Below, piece after piece: positions 43,685 to 53,835 of a stretch of 64,000 nucleotides of DNA (position 1 is its first letter; each line of letters starts with the position of its first letter). The DNA comes from Burkholderia catarinensis (GTDB taxonomy: Bacteria; Pseudomonadota; Gammaproteobacteria; Burkholderiales; Burkholderiaceae). The DNA lies in assembly GCF_001883705.2 (NCBI RefSeq), contig NZ_MDEQ02000006.1, forward strand, positions 248,001-312,000. The letters run 5' to 3'. Both the position numbers and the translations under genes were made by a program. The notes below the pieces were generated by a model that saw only the letters and a program-made list of their open reading frames with translations, did not search any database and was not told the origin of the DNA.

Positions 43685-44719
43685 ATGAAGCAGGAAGACA
43701 AGGGAACCGTCGCGATCAGCCTCGTCGCTTACAGCGTCGCGCTCGCCACCCGGCGCGACGTCGCGGCCGAGCCGCTGCTCGCGCAGGCCGGCATCGCGCC
43801 CGCGCTGCTCGCGCAGCCGCGCGCGCGCGTGTCCGCGCAGCAATACGGCGCACTGTGGAATGCGATCGCGCGCGCACTTGACGACGAGTTTTTCGGGCAG
43901 GATCGCCACCCGATGCGGTGCGGCAGCTTCATCGCGATGAGCCAGGCCGCGCTGTCCGCGCGCGACGGGCTGCACGCGCTGGCGCGCGCGGTGAATTTCA
44001 TGCACTGCGTGCTCGACGACCTGCATGCGGAGCTCGACGCGAACCCGCAGCGCGTGCGGCTGCGTTTCGTGCACCGCAACACCGGCGCGACGCCCGCGAT
44101 GTTCACGTATGCGACCTATTTCATCATCGTCTACGGGCTCACCTGCTGGCTGATCGGGCGGCGCATTCCGCTCCTGCATGCGAGCTTCCGCTGCGACACG
44201 CCGCCGGCCGACCACGAATACCCGTCGATGTTCTGCGACGACATGCGTTTCAACGAACCCGATTCGTATGTCGATTTCGATCCCGAATTCGCGACGCTGC
44301 CGGTCGTGCAGAACGCCAAGACGCTGAAGACGTTCCTGCGCAACGCGCCGGCGAGCTTCATCGTCAAGTACCGCAACCCGAACGCGCTCGCGCAGCGCGT
44401 GCGCACGGTGCTGCGCGGGATGCCGCCCGCCGCGTGGCCGGGCGCGGGCGGGATGGCCGCGCGGCTGCACGTGGCCGAGGCCACGCTGCGCCGCAAGCTG
44501 CACCAGGAAGGCCATGCGTACCAGTCGATCAAGGACACGCTGCGGCGCGATCTCGCGTTCGAGGCGCTGGCCGACCCCGCACGCACGATCGCCGACGTCG
44601 CGGCGGCGACCGGCTTCGCGGAACCCAGCGCGTTCTACCGCGCGTTCCGCAAATGGAGCGGTCGCAGCCCGGCAGACTATCGCGACGAAGTGCTCGCGCG
44701 GGGCGGCGGCGCGAGCTGA
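43685..44719 (+). CDS. AraC family transcriptional regulator
   Basis: A 344-residue regulator of the OruR/ArgR-like group. The N-terminal part has VAISLVAYSVALATRRDVAAEPLLAQAGI, typical of the Arabinose_bd domain of this group. The C-terminal AraC double helix-turn-helix (about 245-340) has LHVAEATLRRKLHQEGHAYQSIKDTLRRDLA and IADVAAATGFAEPSAFYRAFRKWSGRSPADYR. It is divergent from the acyl-CoA dehydrogenase gene, about 137 bp apart, and is the probable activator of the whole valine/isobutyrate set. This gene order is conserved in many proteobacteria (family knowledge). Confidence 0.9.
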   Translation: MKQEDKGTVAISLVAYSVALATRRDVAAEPLLAQAGIAPALLAQPRARVSAQQYGALWNAIARALDDEFFGQDRHPMRCGSFIAMSQAALSARDGLHALARAVNFMHCVLDDLHAELDANPQRVRLRFVHRNTGATPAMFTYATYFIIVYGLTCWLIGRRIPLLHASFRCDTPPADHEYPSMFCDDMRFNEPDSYVDFDPEFATLPVVQNAKTLKTFLRNAPASFIVKYRNPNALAQRVRTVLRGMPPAAWPGAGGMAARLHVAEATLRRKLHQEGHAYQSIKDTLRRDLAFEALADPARTIADVAAATGFAEPSAFYRAFRKWSGRSPADYRDEVLARGGGAS

Positions 44720-44840
44720 ATCCGGCCGGCGCGGCCGTGGTTTCGCGCTTTACGCTGAAACCGCCTAATCTTTAAGCATCGGGCCCAGGCCCTTTCCGCA
44801 AGCCGGACGACACGCGGTCGCGCGCCGCCCGGACGTAGCA

Positions 44841-46406
44841 ATGCACTTTCATCGTCACGGGTTGCCGCCGGCGCCTGCCGCGCCCGACGGCCACCCTCGT
44901 CGCCCGCTGTCCGCGCGGGTCGCACGCGTCGCGCTGTTCGCGGCGCTGCTCGCCGTATGCGCCGCGGCCGCCGCGCCGCCGCCCGCCGAGGCGCCCGCCG
45001 CCGCGCGCCCGGTTATCGTGATCCCCGTCAACGGCGCGATCGGGCCGGCCAGCGCCGATTTCATCGTGCGTTCGCTCGACCGCGCCGCCCGCGAGCACGC
45101 GCCGCTCGCGATCCTGCAGCTCGACACGCCCGGCGGCCTCGATACGTCGATGCGGCAGATCATCAAGGCCATCCTCGGCTCGCCCGTGCCGGTCGCCGCG
45201 TTCGTCGCGCCGGGCGGCGCGCGGGCCGCGAGCGCGGGCACCTACATCGTCTATGCGAGCCACTTCGCGGCGATGGCGCCCGGCACCAATCTCGGCGCCG
45301 CGTCGCCCGTGCAGATCGGCGTCGGCGGCGCCACGCCGCCGGGCGCGACGCCCGCCGCACCACGGGCGCCCCCGGCCGGGATGCCGGGTGCATCGGGAAC
45401 CTCGGGCACGTCGCCGGCCGCGCTGCCGGCCGACACGCAATCGACCGAGATCCGCAAGGCGATGCAGGATGCCTCGGCCTATATCCGCGGCCTCGCACAG
45501 TTGCGCGGGCGCAATGCCGAATGGGCCGAGCGCGCGGTGCGCGAAGCCGTCAGCCTGTCGGCCAGCGAAGCGCGCGCGCAGCACGTCGTCGACCTGATCG
45601 CGCAGGATCCGGCCGACCTCGCGCGCCAGCTCGACGGCCACAGCGTGACGACCACCGCCGGCACGGTGCGGCTCGCAACCGCGCATGCGCCGCTCGTGGT
45701 GGTCGAACCCGACTGGCGCAGCCGCTTCCTGTTGATCATCGCCGATCCGAACGTCGCGCTGATCCTGCTGACGATCGGCATCTACGGCCTCTTCTTCGAG
45801 TTCGCGAACCCCGGCTTCGTGCTGCCGGGCGTCGTCGGCACGATCTGCCTGCTGGTCGGGCTGTTCGCGATGCAGTTGCTGCCGATCAGCTACGCGGGTC
45901 TCGGCCTCGTGCTGCTCGGTCTCGGCTGCCTCGTCGCCGAGGCGTTCCTGCCGACCTTCGGCGTGCTCGGTTTCGGCGGGATCGTGTCGTTCACGATCGG
46001 CGCGCTGATGCTGATCGACACCGATGTGCCCGGCTACGGGATTCCGTGGCCCGTGATCGGGAGCCTGGCGCTCGGCGGCGGGCTGCTCGTCGCGGGCGTG
46101 TCGAGCGTCGCGCTGCGCGCGCGGCGCCGGCCGGTCGTGACGGGCGCCGAGGCGATGGTCGGCAGCATCGGCGAAGTGCTCGACGACGGCCTGCTTGCCG
46201 ACCAGCCGCACGGCGCGGCGGGCGCCGCGCCATCGGCCGCGGGCTGGGTGCGCGTGCATGGCGAGCGCTGGCGCGTCGCGAGCAGCGTGCCGCTCGCCGC
46301 TGGCTGCCGCGTGCGTGTCACCGGCCGCCACGGATTGCTGCTCACCGTCGCGCCGCTCTACGACATGCCGACGCAGGAACAACAACACCAGGGAGAACCA
46401 ACATGA
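44841..46406 (+). CDS. NfeD1b family membrane serine protease (ClpP-like plus NfeD)
   Basis: A 521-residue membrane protein. After a signal segment (about 25-47) comes a ClpP-class domain: [72 protein letters not shown], with the catalytic Ser in SAG and a Lys/Arg partner downstream. It is followed by three to four membrane helices (about 295-420) and a C-terminal OB-fold ([14 protein letters not shown]). NfeD proteases partner with SPFH proteins, and the next gene, overlapping by 4 nt, encodes one. They are thought to organise membrane microdomains and process membrane proteins. Confidence 0.92.
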   Translation: MHFHRHGLPPAPAAPDGHPRRPLSARVARVALFAALLAVCAAAAAPPPAEAPAAARPVIVIPVNGAIGPASADFIVRSLDRAAREHAPLAILQLDTPGGLDTSMRQIIKAILGSPVPVAAFVAPGGARAASAGTYIVYASHFAAMAPGTNLGAASPVQIGVGGATPPGATPAAPRAPPAGMPGASGTSGTSPAALPADTQSTEIRKAMQDASAYIRGLAQLRGRNAEWAERAVREAVSLSASEARAQHVVDLIAQDPADLARQLDGHSVTTTAGTVRLATAHAPLVVVEPDWRSRFLLIIADPNVALILLTIGIYGLFFEFANPGFVLPGVVGTICLLVGLFAMQLLPISYAGLGLVLLGLGCLVAEAFLPTFGVLGFGGIVSFTIGALMLIDTDVPGYGIPWPVIGSLALGGGLLVAGVSSVALRARRRPVVTGAEAMVGSIGEVLDDGLLADQPHGAAGAAPSAAGWVRVHGERWRVASSVPLAAGCRVRVTGRHGLLLTVAPLYDMPTQEQQHQGEPT

Positions 46407-47176
46407 TGGGTTACACGTTCGGCTTCAGCAGCGTCCTGATCGTCTTTGTCGTGGTGCTCGTCGCGTCGTCGATCCGCATCTTCCGCGAGTACGAGCGCGG
46501 CGTCGTGTTCATGCTCGGCCGGTTCTGGAAAGTGAAGGGGCCGGGGCTCGTGCTGATCATCCCGATCGTCCAGCAGGTCGTGCGGATCGACCTGCGCACC
46601 GTCGTGTTCGACGTGCCGCCGCAGGACGTGATCACGCGCGACAACGTGTCGGTGAAGGTCAATGCGGTCGTGTATTTCCGCGTCGTCGATCCGGAGAAGG
46701 CCGTGATCCAGGTCGCGCGCTTCTTCGACGCGACCAGCCAGCTCTCGCAGACGACGCTGCGTTCGGTGCTCGGCAAGCACGAGCTCGACGCGCTGCTCGC
46801 CGAGCGCGAGCAGCTGAACGCCGACATCCAGAAGACGCTCGACGCGCAGACCGATGCGTGGGGGATCAAGGTGTCGACGGTCGAGATCAAGCACGTCGAC
46901 CTGAACGAGACGATGGTGCGCGCGATCGCGCGGCAGGCCGAGGCCGAGCGCGAGCGGCGCGCGAAGGTGATTCATGCGGAAGGCGAATTGCAGGCGTCGG
47001 AGAAGCTGCTGCAGGCCGCGCAACGGCTCGCGCTGCAGCCGCAGGCGATGCAGCTGCGCTACCTGCAGACGCTGACGACGATCGCGGCCGACAAGAACTC
47101 GACGATCGTGTTTCCGTTGCCGATCGATCTGGTGGGGGCGTTGGTGGACCGGTTGGGCTCGCCGCGCGAGCGCTGA
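46403..47176 (+). CDS. SPFH domain slipin (stomatin-like) protein
   Basis: A 257-residue membrane-anchored protein. One N-terminal helix (about 7-24) precedes the SPFH domain: [72 protein letters not shown], then a coiled-coil rich in Glu/Arg/Ala ([29 protein letters not shown]). The start overlaps the NfeD stop by 4 nt. SPFH-NfeD pairs form ring-shaped assemblies on membranes and are involved in proteolysis and membrane fluidity. Confidence 0.93.
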   Translation: MMGYTFGFSSVLIVFVVVLVASSIRIFREYERGVVFMLGRFWKVKGPGLVLIIPIVQQVVRIDLRTVVFDVPPQDVITRDNVSVKVNAVVYFRVVDPEKAVIQVARFFDATSQLSQTTLRSVLGKHELDALLAEREQLNADIQKTLDAQTDAWGIKVSTVEIKHVDLNETMVRAIARQAEAERERRAKVIHAEGELQASEKLLQAAQRLALQPQAMQLRYLQTLTTIAADKNSTIVFPLPIDLVGALVDRLGSPRER

Positions 47177-47257
47177 GACGCTCGTTTTCCGGCCCGCGCG
47201 GCGCTGCCATCGATCCCGATGGACGCGGGGCCGCAACGGCCCGGCGCCCGGCGCACG

Positions 47258-48535
47258 TCAAGCCAGCAGCTTGCGCTCGGTCTTGCCGTACTTGATCGAC
47301 TTCTCGTCCGGGATCATCAGGCCCGTGCGCTCGTCGCGACCCTGCAGCAGGAAGCGCGCGTCCGACTTGCCGATCTGTTCGGCCGCGAGCTTGCTGTCCG
47401 CGCCGATCTCGCCCTTCTTCATCCGGTTGACGATCACGCCGGCCGCGGTGTCCTTGAAGTCGCGCAGCATCCACGCGTCGCCGTCGCTGTCGCCGAACAC
47501 CAGCAGCGGGCCGTAGCCCTTCTTCGACTCGAGGACGTTGCGGATGCCCACCGTCTTGCCGGGCCCCCAGTTGAAATGCCAGCCGGCCGGATACGTGCTC
47601 GTGTACTTGCCGTCCCGCATGTCGAGACGCAGGCCGATCACGTTCCCGGGCGGCACGCCGTAGCCATAGTTCGGATTGCCGGCGAACACGCGCACGACAT
47701 CGTCGAGCGACGCCGTGCTCACGTACACGTCGATGCCGTTCGCACGCAACGTGTGCATCACCGCGCGGATTTCCTCATGAATGCGAATCCCGTGGAAATG
47801 CGTGTCGGCCACCACGCCGGCCTTGCCCGGCAGCGTCTTCGGGCTTTCGTAGCGGGTCTTGCGCAGCGCGTCGCCGATGCCGTAGTCGTTCGACGCTTCC
47901 GCCATCGCCTGCAGCTCGGCGGTCGTCATGTTCTTGTAGAAGTAGATGATCCACTTGTAGCCGATCTCGAGCGGATGCGTGTCGCAGATCGCGTCGTACA
48001 TGAAGTACAGCTTCGCGCGGAAATCCTTGAACTGATCGGTCTCGCGAATCTCGTCGAGGCTCTTGTCGCCGCCGAATCCCTTGTAGTTCGCGTAGAGCCA
48101 GCGATAGTCGGATTCGACATCGGCCGCGAGGTCTTCCATCGTCACCGGCTTGCCGTCCACCGTCGTGTAGTCCTTCATGAAGGCGCCCTTCGGCACGTCC
48201 TTCCACATCACGTCGACGAATTCGTCCGGCGTCAGCTTGTACTGCAGATGGTTGATCTGGTACATCAGCAGCGCCTCTTCGCAGTCGTTCATGATGCACG
48301 TGTTGTCCCAGTCGAACACCGCGTACGGGCGGCGCTTTTCGTCGTAGCGCGCGCTCGCGACGCCATGCTGGTCGAGCACCGCCTGCAGGCGCGCGGCGTT
48401 GAACGGCGACCAGCGGCCCGGGTCCAGCGCATCCGGCGCGGTTGCGCTCTTCGCACCGGCCGTGCCGGCCTTGAGCATCAGCGACGTCGCAGCGGTCGCC
48501 GCGGCAAGGGTATTCATGAACTGGCGGCGTTGCAT
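47258..48535 (-). CDS. Exported HAD-superfamily phosphatase, phosphorylcholine-phosphatase-like
   Basis: A 425-residue protein. The N-terminus (MQRRQFMNTLAAATAATSLML) is a signal sequence with an RR pair, so Tat or Sec export to the periplasm is expected. HAD motifs are intact: DWDNT at 75-79 (nucleophile Asp75), VSTAS-like motif II in VYVSTASLDDV and motif IV GDSDGD. The layout with a large cap resembles Pseudomonas phosphorylcholine phosphatase PchP. I chose ATG 48535 with GGAGAGAG upstream. It is convergent with the SPFH gene. The substrate is inferred only. Confidence 0.82.
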   Translation of the reverse strand: MQRRQFMNTLAAATAATSLMLKAGTAGAKSATAPDALDPGRWSPFNAARLQAVLDQHGVASARYDEKRRPYAVFDWDNTCIMNDCEEALLMYQINHLQYKLTPDEFVDVMWKDVPKGAFMKDYTTVDGKPVTMEDLAADVESDYRWLYANYKGFGGDKSLDEIRETDQFKDFRAKLYFMYDAICDTHPLEIGYKWIIYFYKNMTTAELQAMAEASNDYGIGDALRKTRYESPKTLPGKAGVVADTHFHGIRIHEEIRAVMHTLRANGIDVYVSTASLDDVVRVFAGNPNYGYGVPPGNVIGLRLDMRDGKYTSTYPAGWHFNWGPGKTVGIRNVLESKKGYGPLLVFGDSDGDAWMLRDFKDTAAGVIVNRMKKGEIGADSKLAAEQIGKSDARFLLQGRDERTGLMIPDEKSIKYGKTERKLLA

Positions 48536-49018
48536 GGTCTCTCTCCGTGGAAATGTCGAATTGGCTTCAGTCACTACCCCGCGCGGCGCACTCCGCGCAC
48601 CGGCGGCTCATCAGCGCGGCGAAGCCGGGACGGCTTCGAACTGGGGGCGAATGATGTGACGAAATTATTTCGGCAATTTGACAACGTCACGTCGCGACGC
48701 GACGCGAAGTTGATCCGGCACGACATGGCGGGCCGTCGCAAGGCGGCCGCACGCACGGCCATCCGGCCCCAACCTCCGGAAACCTAGAGTCTCCGCTCCA
48801 TTTCGGCCCTTCATTAGGAGAAATCCTCATCTCCGGGGGCTGGCGCGCCACGCCGAACCGGCTATTATCGTTACATTACTCAATGGCACATTAAATGCTG
48901 ACTGAATAATTCGCGACGGGAACGCCAGCGGATGCATTCCGGATCAGCGCCCCCCGCTTTGCACAGGCCCCGAGTAAGCGCCGAAGCGCCAACGCTGGCC
49001 GACATTTGGAGACGCATC
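48536..49018. other. Divergent intergenic region, no gene seen
   Basis: About 480 bp between the HAD phosphatase and M24 peptidase genes. The part near 48865-48915 is AT-richer than the surroundings and is likely to hold the promoter of the 49019 operon. No operator or short gene could be supported. Confidence 0.4.
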
Positions 49019-49915
49019 ATGGCTGACCACCCGCTGCCGGAAGTCCACCTCGACGAGCTGCCGCAATTCCGCGCGCTCCAGCAGCTTGCCTACCGCTGCG
49101 TCGAAACCGTCGGCGCGATGCTCTACCCCGGCATCACCGAAAAGGCCGCCGCGCGCCTGCTGACCGAATGGCTGCAGGACAACGGCGTGCACGACTGGCT
49201 GCACAAGCCGTTCGCGTGGTTCGGCGACCGCACCGCGTTCGAGGGCTTCTCGGGCCTCAAGCACATGGGCGGCTTCAATCTCGCGTTCTTCCCGAGCAAC
49301 CGCCAGCTCGAGACCGACATGCCGGTGATCCTCGACGTCGCGCCCGTGCTCGACGGCATCGTGGCCGACGTCGGCTACGCGCACTGCCTCGGCCGCAACC
49401 CGATCCTCGAACAGCTCCAGGACGACCTGATGGACCATCGCGACATGATCGTGCGGCTCGTGAAGGAGCGCCGGTCGATGGCCGAGGTCGCGCAGGAAGT
49501 CGACGCACTGTGCCGCCGCCAGGGCGTCGAGCCGCGCCACAAGGCCTATCCGTTCAAGGTGCTCGCGCATCGCGTCGCGAAGATCCACAAGCTCTCGAAG
49601 CCGCACTTCGTCGCACGCTTCGGGCTGAACGCGACACGCAACCTGCTGCTCGACCAGGGCCGCGCGGCGAAACAGCAAGGCTGGTCGCCGCTGTGGTCGA
49701 TCGACCGCCGCTCCGAGCATGCGCCCGTGCCGGGCCTGTGGGCCGTCGAGCCGCATCTCGGCTTCGACGGCGTCGGCGCGAAATTCGAGGAACTGCTCGT
49801 GATCACCGACGACGACGCGTACTGGCTCGACGACGACCTGCCGCACGTGCGCCGCTGGCAGCGCCGCCAGGCCGAGCGCAAGCAAGCCGTCGCGACCGTA
49901 CCGGCCGCCGCCTGA
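49019..49915 (+). CDS. M24-family (aminopeptidase P-like) protein
   Basis: A 298-residue cytosolic protein of the pita-bread fold. Segments typical of M24 include MLYPGITEKAAARLLTEWLQDNGV, VILDVAPVLDGIVADVGYAHCLG with two metal Asp candidates, and WAVEPHLGF / AKFEELLVI with the late Glu residues. The conserved His of the GHG motif is not obvious, as the equivalent stretch reads VLAHRVAKIH; activity is therefore uncertain. I chose ATG 49019 with TTGGAG upstream. It is the first of three genes with the EphD-like fusion and the second PF10118 protein. Confidence 0.78.
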   Translation: MADHPLPEVHLDELPQFRALQQLAYRCVETVGAMLYPGITEKAAARLLTEWLQDNGVHDWLHKPFAWFGDRTAFEGFSGLKHMGGFNLAFFPSNRQLETDMPVILDVAPVLDGIVADVGYAHCLGRNPILEQLQDDLMDHRDMIVRLVKERRSMAEVAQEVDALCRRQGVEPRHKAYPFKVLAHRVAKIHKLSKPHFVARFGLNATRNLLLDQGRAAKQQGWSPLWSIDRRSEHAPVPGLWAVEPHLGFDGVGAKFEELLVITDDDAYWLDDDLPHVRRWQRRQAERKQAVATVPAAA

Positions 49916-49962
49916 CGCGCCCCCGCACCCTTCCTCCCGAATCCCTGAACGACGGACTCACG

Positions 49963-51750
49963 ATGCAGCCTCTTTCCGACGAAGCGCCGCTGGCCCTGTT
50001 CGAATCGGTTCATGGCGAGACGGCGGTCGCCTCGGGCGACCTGACGCTCGCGGTCAGGATCTGGGGCGACCCGGCCCGTTCGCCGGTCGTGCTCGTCCAC
50101 GGCTATCCCGACGACAGCAGCGTCTGGCAGCACGTCGCGCCGCTGCTCGCGCGCAAGCACTACGTGATTGCGTACGACGTGCGCGGCGCGGGCCTGTCCG
50201 GCGTGCCGAAGCGCACGGCCGACTACCACCTTGCGAAACTGACCGACGACTTCGTCGCGGTGATCGACGCACTCTGCCCCGGCCGCGCCGTGCACCTGAT
50301 CGCACACGACTGGGGCTCGATCCAGGGCTGGGAATTCGTCACCGACCCGCGCCTTGCCGGCCGCATCGCGTCGTACACGTCGTGCTCGGGACCCTGCCTC
50401 GACCACGTCGGCTTCTGGCTGCGCGAACGCGTGCTGCACCCGACGCCCGCGTCGTTGGCCAAGCTCGGCGGCCAGATCGTGCGATCGTGGTACGTGTACC
50501 TGTTCCACCTGCCGTTCATCCCCGAACTCGGCTGGCGGCTGTGGCTCGGCCGCGCATGGCCGGGCCTGCTGCGCCGGCTCGAGAAGACGCCCGCCGCGCC
50601 GCGCGCGACGCAGGCCGATGACGGTGCGCGCGGCGTGCGTCTCTATCGCGCGAACTTCATCCGCTGCCTGTTCGCGCCGCGCGAACGCTACGCGCATGCG
50701 CCGGTGCAGACGATCGTGCCGCTCGGCGACAAGTACGTGAGCCCCGCGCTGTCCGAGAACCTGTCGCGCTGGGTGCCGCAGTACTACCGCCGCGAGGTCG
50801 CGGCCGGCCACTGGCTGCCGCTCGCCGATCCCGCGCGCTTCGCGGGCCTCGCCGGGCAGTTGATCGACGCGGTCGAATCGGGCAACGAACCGCCCGCGCT
50901 CGCGAACGCGCGCCGCCGCGCAACCAGCGGGCGCTTCAGCGGCAAGGTCGCGGTCGTCACCGGCGCGGGCAGCGGCATTGGCCGCTGCGCGGCGCTCGCG
51001 TTCGCACGCGAAGGCGCGACGGTCGTCGCGTGCGACATCGATCTCGCCAGCGCCGAACGCACCGCGCTGCTGATCGGGCTGACCGGTGCGCAGGCACACG
51101 CGAAACGCGTCGACGTCGGGTCCGCCGACGCAATGGAAGCGCTCGCCGGCTGGGTCGGCAGCGACCTCGGCGGCGCGGACATCGTGATCAACAACGCGGG
51201 CATCGGCATGGCCGGCGGCATCCTCGACACGAGCACGCGGCACTGGGAGCGCATCCTGCACGTGAACCTGTGGGGCGTGATCCACGGCTCGCGGCTGTTC
51301 GCGCAGCAGATGGCCGCACGCGGCACCGGCGGCCACATCGTCAACACCGCGTCGGCCGCCGCGTTCGGGCCGTCGCGCGACCTGCCCGCGTACGCGACGA
51401 CGAAGGCCGCCGTGCTGATGCTCAGCGAATGCATGCGGGCGGAACTCGCGGAGCAAGGCATCGGCGTGACGGCCGTGTGCCCCGGCTTCGCGGAAACCGG
51501 AATCATGGCATCGACGCAGTACGCGGGCGCCAACGCGCAGGACGAAGCGCGGCTGCGCAAGCGCGCGACGAAGCTGTACCAGATGCGCGGCCTGAAACCC
51601 GAAACCGTCGCGCAGGCGATGGTCGACGGCGTGCTGCGCAACCGCCCGGTCGTCGCGGTCGGCGGCGAGGCGCACGCGATGCGCTTCGTCGGCCGCTTCA
51701 TGCCGTGGCTCGGCCGGATGATCGCCCGCGTCAGCATGGCATCGCATTGA
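49963..51750 (+). CDS. Alpha/beta-hydrolase-SDR fusion (EphD-like)
   Basis: A 595-residue two-domain enzyme. Residues 1-305 form an epoxide-hydrolase-type alpha/beta-hydrolase: oxyanion motif HGYPD at 46-50, nucleophile in HDWG with Asp116, and a late GHW likely to give the catalytic His. Residues about 312-595 form an SDR: VAVVTGAGSGIGR, NNAGIG and PAYATTKAAV with the Tyr-x3-Lys pair. The same order occurs in mycobacterial EphD (Rv2214c), linked to mycolic acid modification. The neighbours are an M24 protein and PF10118. A role in acting on fatty acyl or epoxide intermediates is inferred. ATG 49963 is the chosen start. Confidence 0.88.
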   Translation: MQPLSDEAPLALFESVHGETAVASGDLTLAVRIWGDPARSPVVLVHGYPDDSSVWQHVAPLLARKHYVIAYDVRGAGLSGVPKRTADYHLAKLTDDFVAVIDALCPGRAVHLIAHDWGSIQGWEFVTDPRLAGRIASYTSCSGPCLDHVGFWLRERVLHPTPASLAKLGGQIVRSWYVYLFHLPFIPELGWRLWLGRAWPGLLRRLEKTPAAPRATQADDGARGVRLYRANFIRCLFAPRERYAHAPVQTIVPLGDKYVSPALSENLSRWVPQYYRREVAAGHWLPLADPARFAGLAGQLIDAVESGNEPPALANARRRATSGRFSGKVAVVTGAGSGIGRCAALAFAREGATVVACDIDLASAERTALLIGLTGAQAHAKRVDVGSADAMEALAGWVGSDLGGADIVINNAGIGMAGGILDTSTRHWERILHVNLWGVIHGSRLFAQQMAARGTGGHIVNTASAAAFGPSRDLPAYATTKAAVLMLSECMRAELAEQGIGVTAVCPGFAETGIMASTQYAGANAQDEARLRKRATKLYQMRGLKPETVAQAMVDGVLRNRPVVAVGGEAHAMRFVGRFMPWLGRMIARVSMASH

Positions 51751-51780
51751 CGGCGCATGACGCCGCACAGGGAGACACAG

Positions 51781-52686
51781 ATGACCGCTACCGCCGAATA
51801 CCACAAGATCAAGGCCCGGCACGTGAAGTTCGACTTCAGCGACACGCCGATTACCTGGGTGCCGAACGACCCGGGCAGCACGCACATCATCAACACGCTG
51901 AACCTGCTGTTCCCGGAAGGCGAGCTGTGGTTCTGCCGCGTGTACAACAAGGCGCTGCCGCTGATCACCGATGCACGCCTGCACGACGAGGCCGAAGGCT
52001 TCCTGCGGCAGGAAGCCGTGCATTCGCGCTCGCACGGCGGCGTGCTCAAGCACTACTACGACCGGCACGGGATCGACACGAAGCCGTTTACGCAAAAGCT
52101 CAACCGGCTGTTCACGCGCGTGCTCGGCGAGCAGCCGCTCGGGCTGAAGATCGGCCATACGCGTTTCTGGCTGCGCCAGCAGCTCGCGGTGATCGCGTCG
52201 CTCGAGCATTTCTTCGGCTATCTCGGCAACTGGGTGCTCAACGCGCACGGGCTCGACGAAGGGAAAGCCGACCCGACGATGGTCGACCTGCTGCGCTGGC
52301 ACGGCGCCGAGGAAGTCGAGCACCGCACCGTCGCGTTCGACATCTACCGGCACATGGGCGGCACCTATCCGGAGCGCTGCATGCACATGGCGTTCGTGAT
52401 CCTGCTGCTGCTCTACTACATCACGACCGGCGCGAAGTTCATGTACCGGCGCGACCCGGACGCCGGCCGCTACCCGGGCTTCGCGCTCGCGTGGTGGCAG
52501 GGTTCGCGGCGCGGGCACCTGCCGTCGTTCTGGAAGGTGATCGGTGCCGCGCTGCGCTATTTCAAGCCGGGCTATACGCCGCACCACGAAGGCTCGACCG
52601 AGCAGGCGCTCGACTATCTCGCGCGCTCGCCGGCCGCGCAGGCGGCCGCGCACGGCGGCAACTGGGGCACGACGAAGGGTGCGTAA
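51781..52686 (+). CDS. PF10118 'metal-dependent hydrolase', second copy
   Basis: A 301-residue paralogue of the protein at 12777. The putative diiron ligands are in the same order: Glu48 (FPEGE), Glu78-x2-His81 (RQEAVH), Glu142 (SLEHF) and Glu178-x2-His181 (EEVEH), followed by RTVAFDI. A hydrophobic run near 200-215 (MAFVILLLLYYITTG) could touch the membrane. I chose ATG 51781 with AGGGAGA upstream. It follows the EphD-like gene by 30 bp in one operon, again beside an alpha/beta-hydrolase as in the first locus. Function is not experimentally known for the family, so far as I know. Confidence 0.84.
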   Translation: MTATAEYHKIKARHVKFDFSDTPITWVPNDPGSTHIINTLNLLFPEGELWFCRVYNKALPLITDARLHDEAEGFLRQEAVHSRSHGGVLKHYYDRHGIDTKPFTQKLNRLFTRVLGEQPLGLKIGHTRFWLRQQLAVIASLEHFFGYLGNWVLNAHGLDEGKADPTMVDLLRWHGAEEVEHRTVAFDIYRHMGGTYPERCMHMAFVILLLLYYITTGAKFMYRRDPDAGRYPGFALAWWQGSRRGHLPSFWKVIGAALRYFKPGYTPHHEGSTEQALDYLARSPAAQAAAHGGNWGTTKGA

Positions 52687-52765
52687 AACGGGTTTCTTGC
52701 GGGCGCCGCGGGCGGCGTCCGCCGAAATGCGTACAATCGCGGCTTCATTTCCCGGAGGTGCCGCG

Positions 52766-53053
52766 ATGGCCATGAAGAAAACCGATCTCGAAAAGAACAA
52801 GGCGCTCAAGCTGACGCAAGCGATGAAGCAGCCGGGCGGCGCACGTTTCGGCAAGGGCGCCGACGACGCCGCCAAGCTCGACCGCCGTGCGCAGCGCAAG
52901 CTCGACCAGGAACAGGGGCTTGTGCCGTTCGCGTGCAAGCTCAACGCCGAACTCGTCGAACAACTGAAGGCACGCGCGGCAACGCACCCGGAAGGGATGA
53001 CGGGCCTGTTGTCCGAACTGCTCGTGAACGGGCTCGCGCAACGCGACGCGTAA
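52766..53053 (+). CDS. Small conserved hypothetical protein
   Basis: A 95-residue basic protein that I do not recognise by name. The N-terminal half is Lys-rich (MAMKKTDLEKNKALKLTQAMKQPGG), and the C-terminal half, FACKLNAELVEQLKARAATHPEGMTGLLSELLVNGL, resembles a short ribbon-helix-helix-like unit. CGGAGGTG 5 nt upstream of ATG 52766 decides the start. A strong terminator follows about 175 bp downstream. It could be a small DNA-binding protein. Confidence 0.7.
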   Translation: MAMKKTDLEKNKALKLTQAMKQPGGARFGKGADDAAKLDRRAQRKLDQEQGLVPFACKLNAELVEQLKARAATHPEGMTGLLSELLVNGLAQRDA

Positions 53054-53226
53054 CCGCCACGCATCTCGAAATTACCGTTGACATTGCTGCGCTGCCACGA
53101 CACACTCGTTCGCATGCCTACGTTCAAGCTCATCGCCATCGCGAATCATTGCCCGGTGAACATTCGAAAGAATGGATCACGGGAGGCGCTTGTGCGTTAG
53201 CATCCGAGCAGTACCGCATGTCACAC

Positions 53227-53258
53227 AAGGCCTCACCGGAAACGGATGAGGCCTTTTT
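53227..53258 (+). terminator. Intrinsic terminator
   Basis: AAGGCCTCA (53227-53235) pairs with TGAGGCCTT (53247-53255) and is followed by TTTTG. It lies after the 95-residue gene and before the DUF2917 gene. Confidence 0.8.
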
Positions 53259-53303
53259 GTTCTGGTGCGCGTCATCCGTCCGGCTCAATGAATGGAGAAG
53301 ACG

Positions 53304-53678
53304 ATGGACCAGGCAAGCCAGCTGTTTGACCGTTCCGATCGGCGCCGCGCCGGCACGATCGCGTTACCGACTGTCGTGATCCGCTTCGCGGTCGCGCCGC
53401 GCACGACGATGACCTGGCGCGCGCCGCAAGACGCGGAAATCCGCGCGCACGGCGCGGCGCTGTGGATCACGCGCCCGCCGAGCGTCGACGATTACTGGGT
53501 GCAGCCCGGCGACGTGCTGCGCATCGCGCGCGGCGACCGCATCTGGCTCGGCACCGATGCCGACCGACCGGCCGAAGCGTCGATCACGACCGCTTACGTC
53601 CGGCGCGGCGAGCGCTTCAGACGCACGCTCGCACAAGTGCAACGTTTGCTCGTCGGGGTATGGCGAAGGAGTGGATGA
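53304..53678 (+). CDS. DUF2917 domain protein
   Basis: A 124-residue protein with a DUF2917-like core: ITRPPSVDDYWVQPGDVLRIARGDRIWLG, a short beta-rich segment resembling part of a cupin. The family is common in Burkholderia and Ralstonia and has no known role. GGAGAAG lies 3-9 nt before ATG 53304, so I prefer it to ATG 53292. It is convergent with the small gene at 53836-54114. Confidence 0.75.
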   Translation: MDQASQLFDRSDRRRAGTIALPTVVIRFAVAPRTTMTWRAPQDAEIRAHGAALWITRPPSVDDYWVQPGDVLRIARGDRIWLGTDADRPAEASITTAYVRRGERFRRTLAQVQRLLVGVWRRSG

Positions 53679-53835
53679 GCGACGCGCCGTCACGCACGCG
53701 AGACGCGGAACGGCCGCGACCGGAAACGGACGCACCCGCGGCGCAACCCGCCGCGGGTGCGCATCGAATGACGCGGCAAGCAGGTACGTGCCGCGAGCGA
53801 TCGCACGATGCGCAGCACCTGATGCAGCACGTGCA

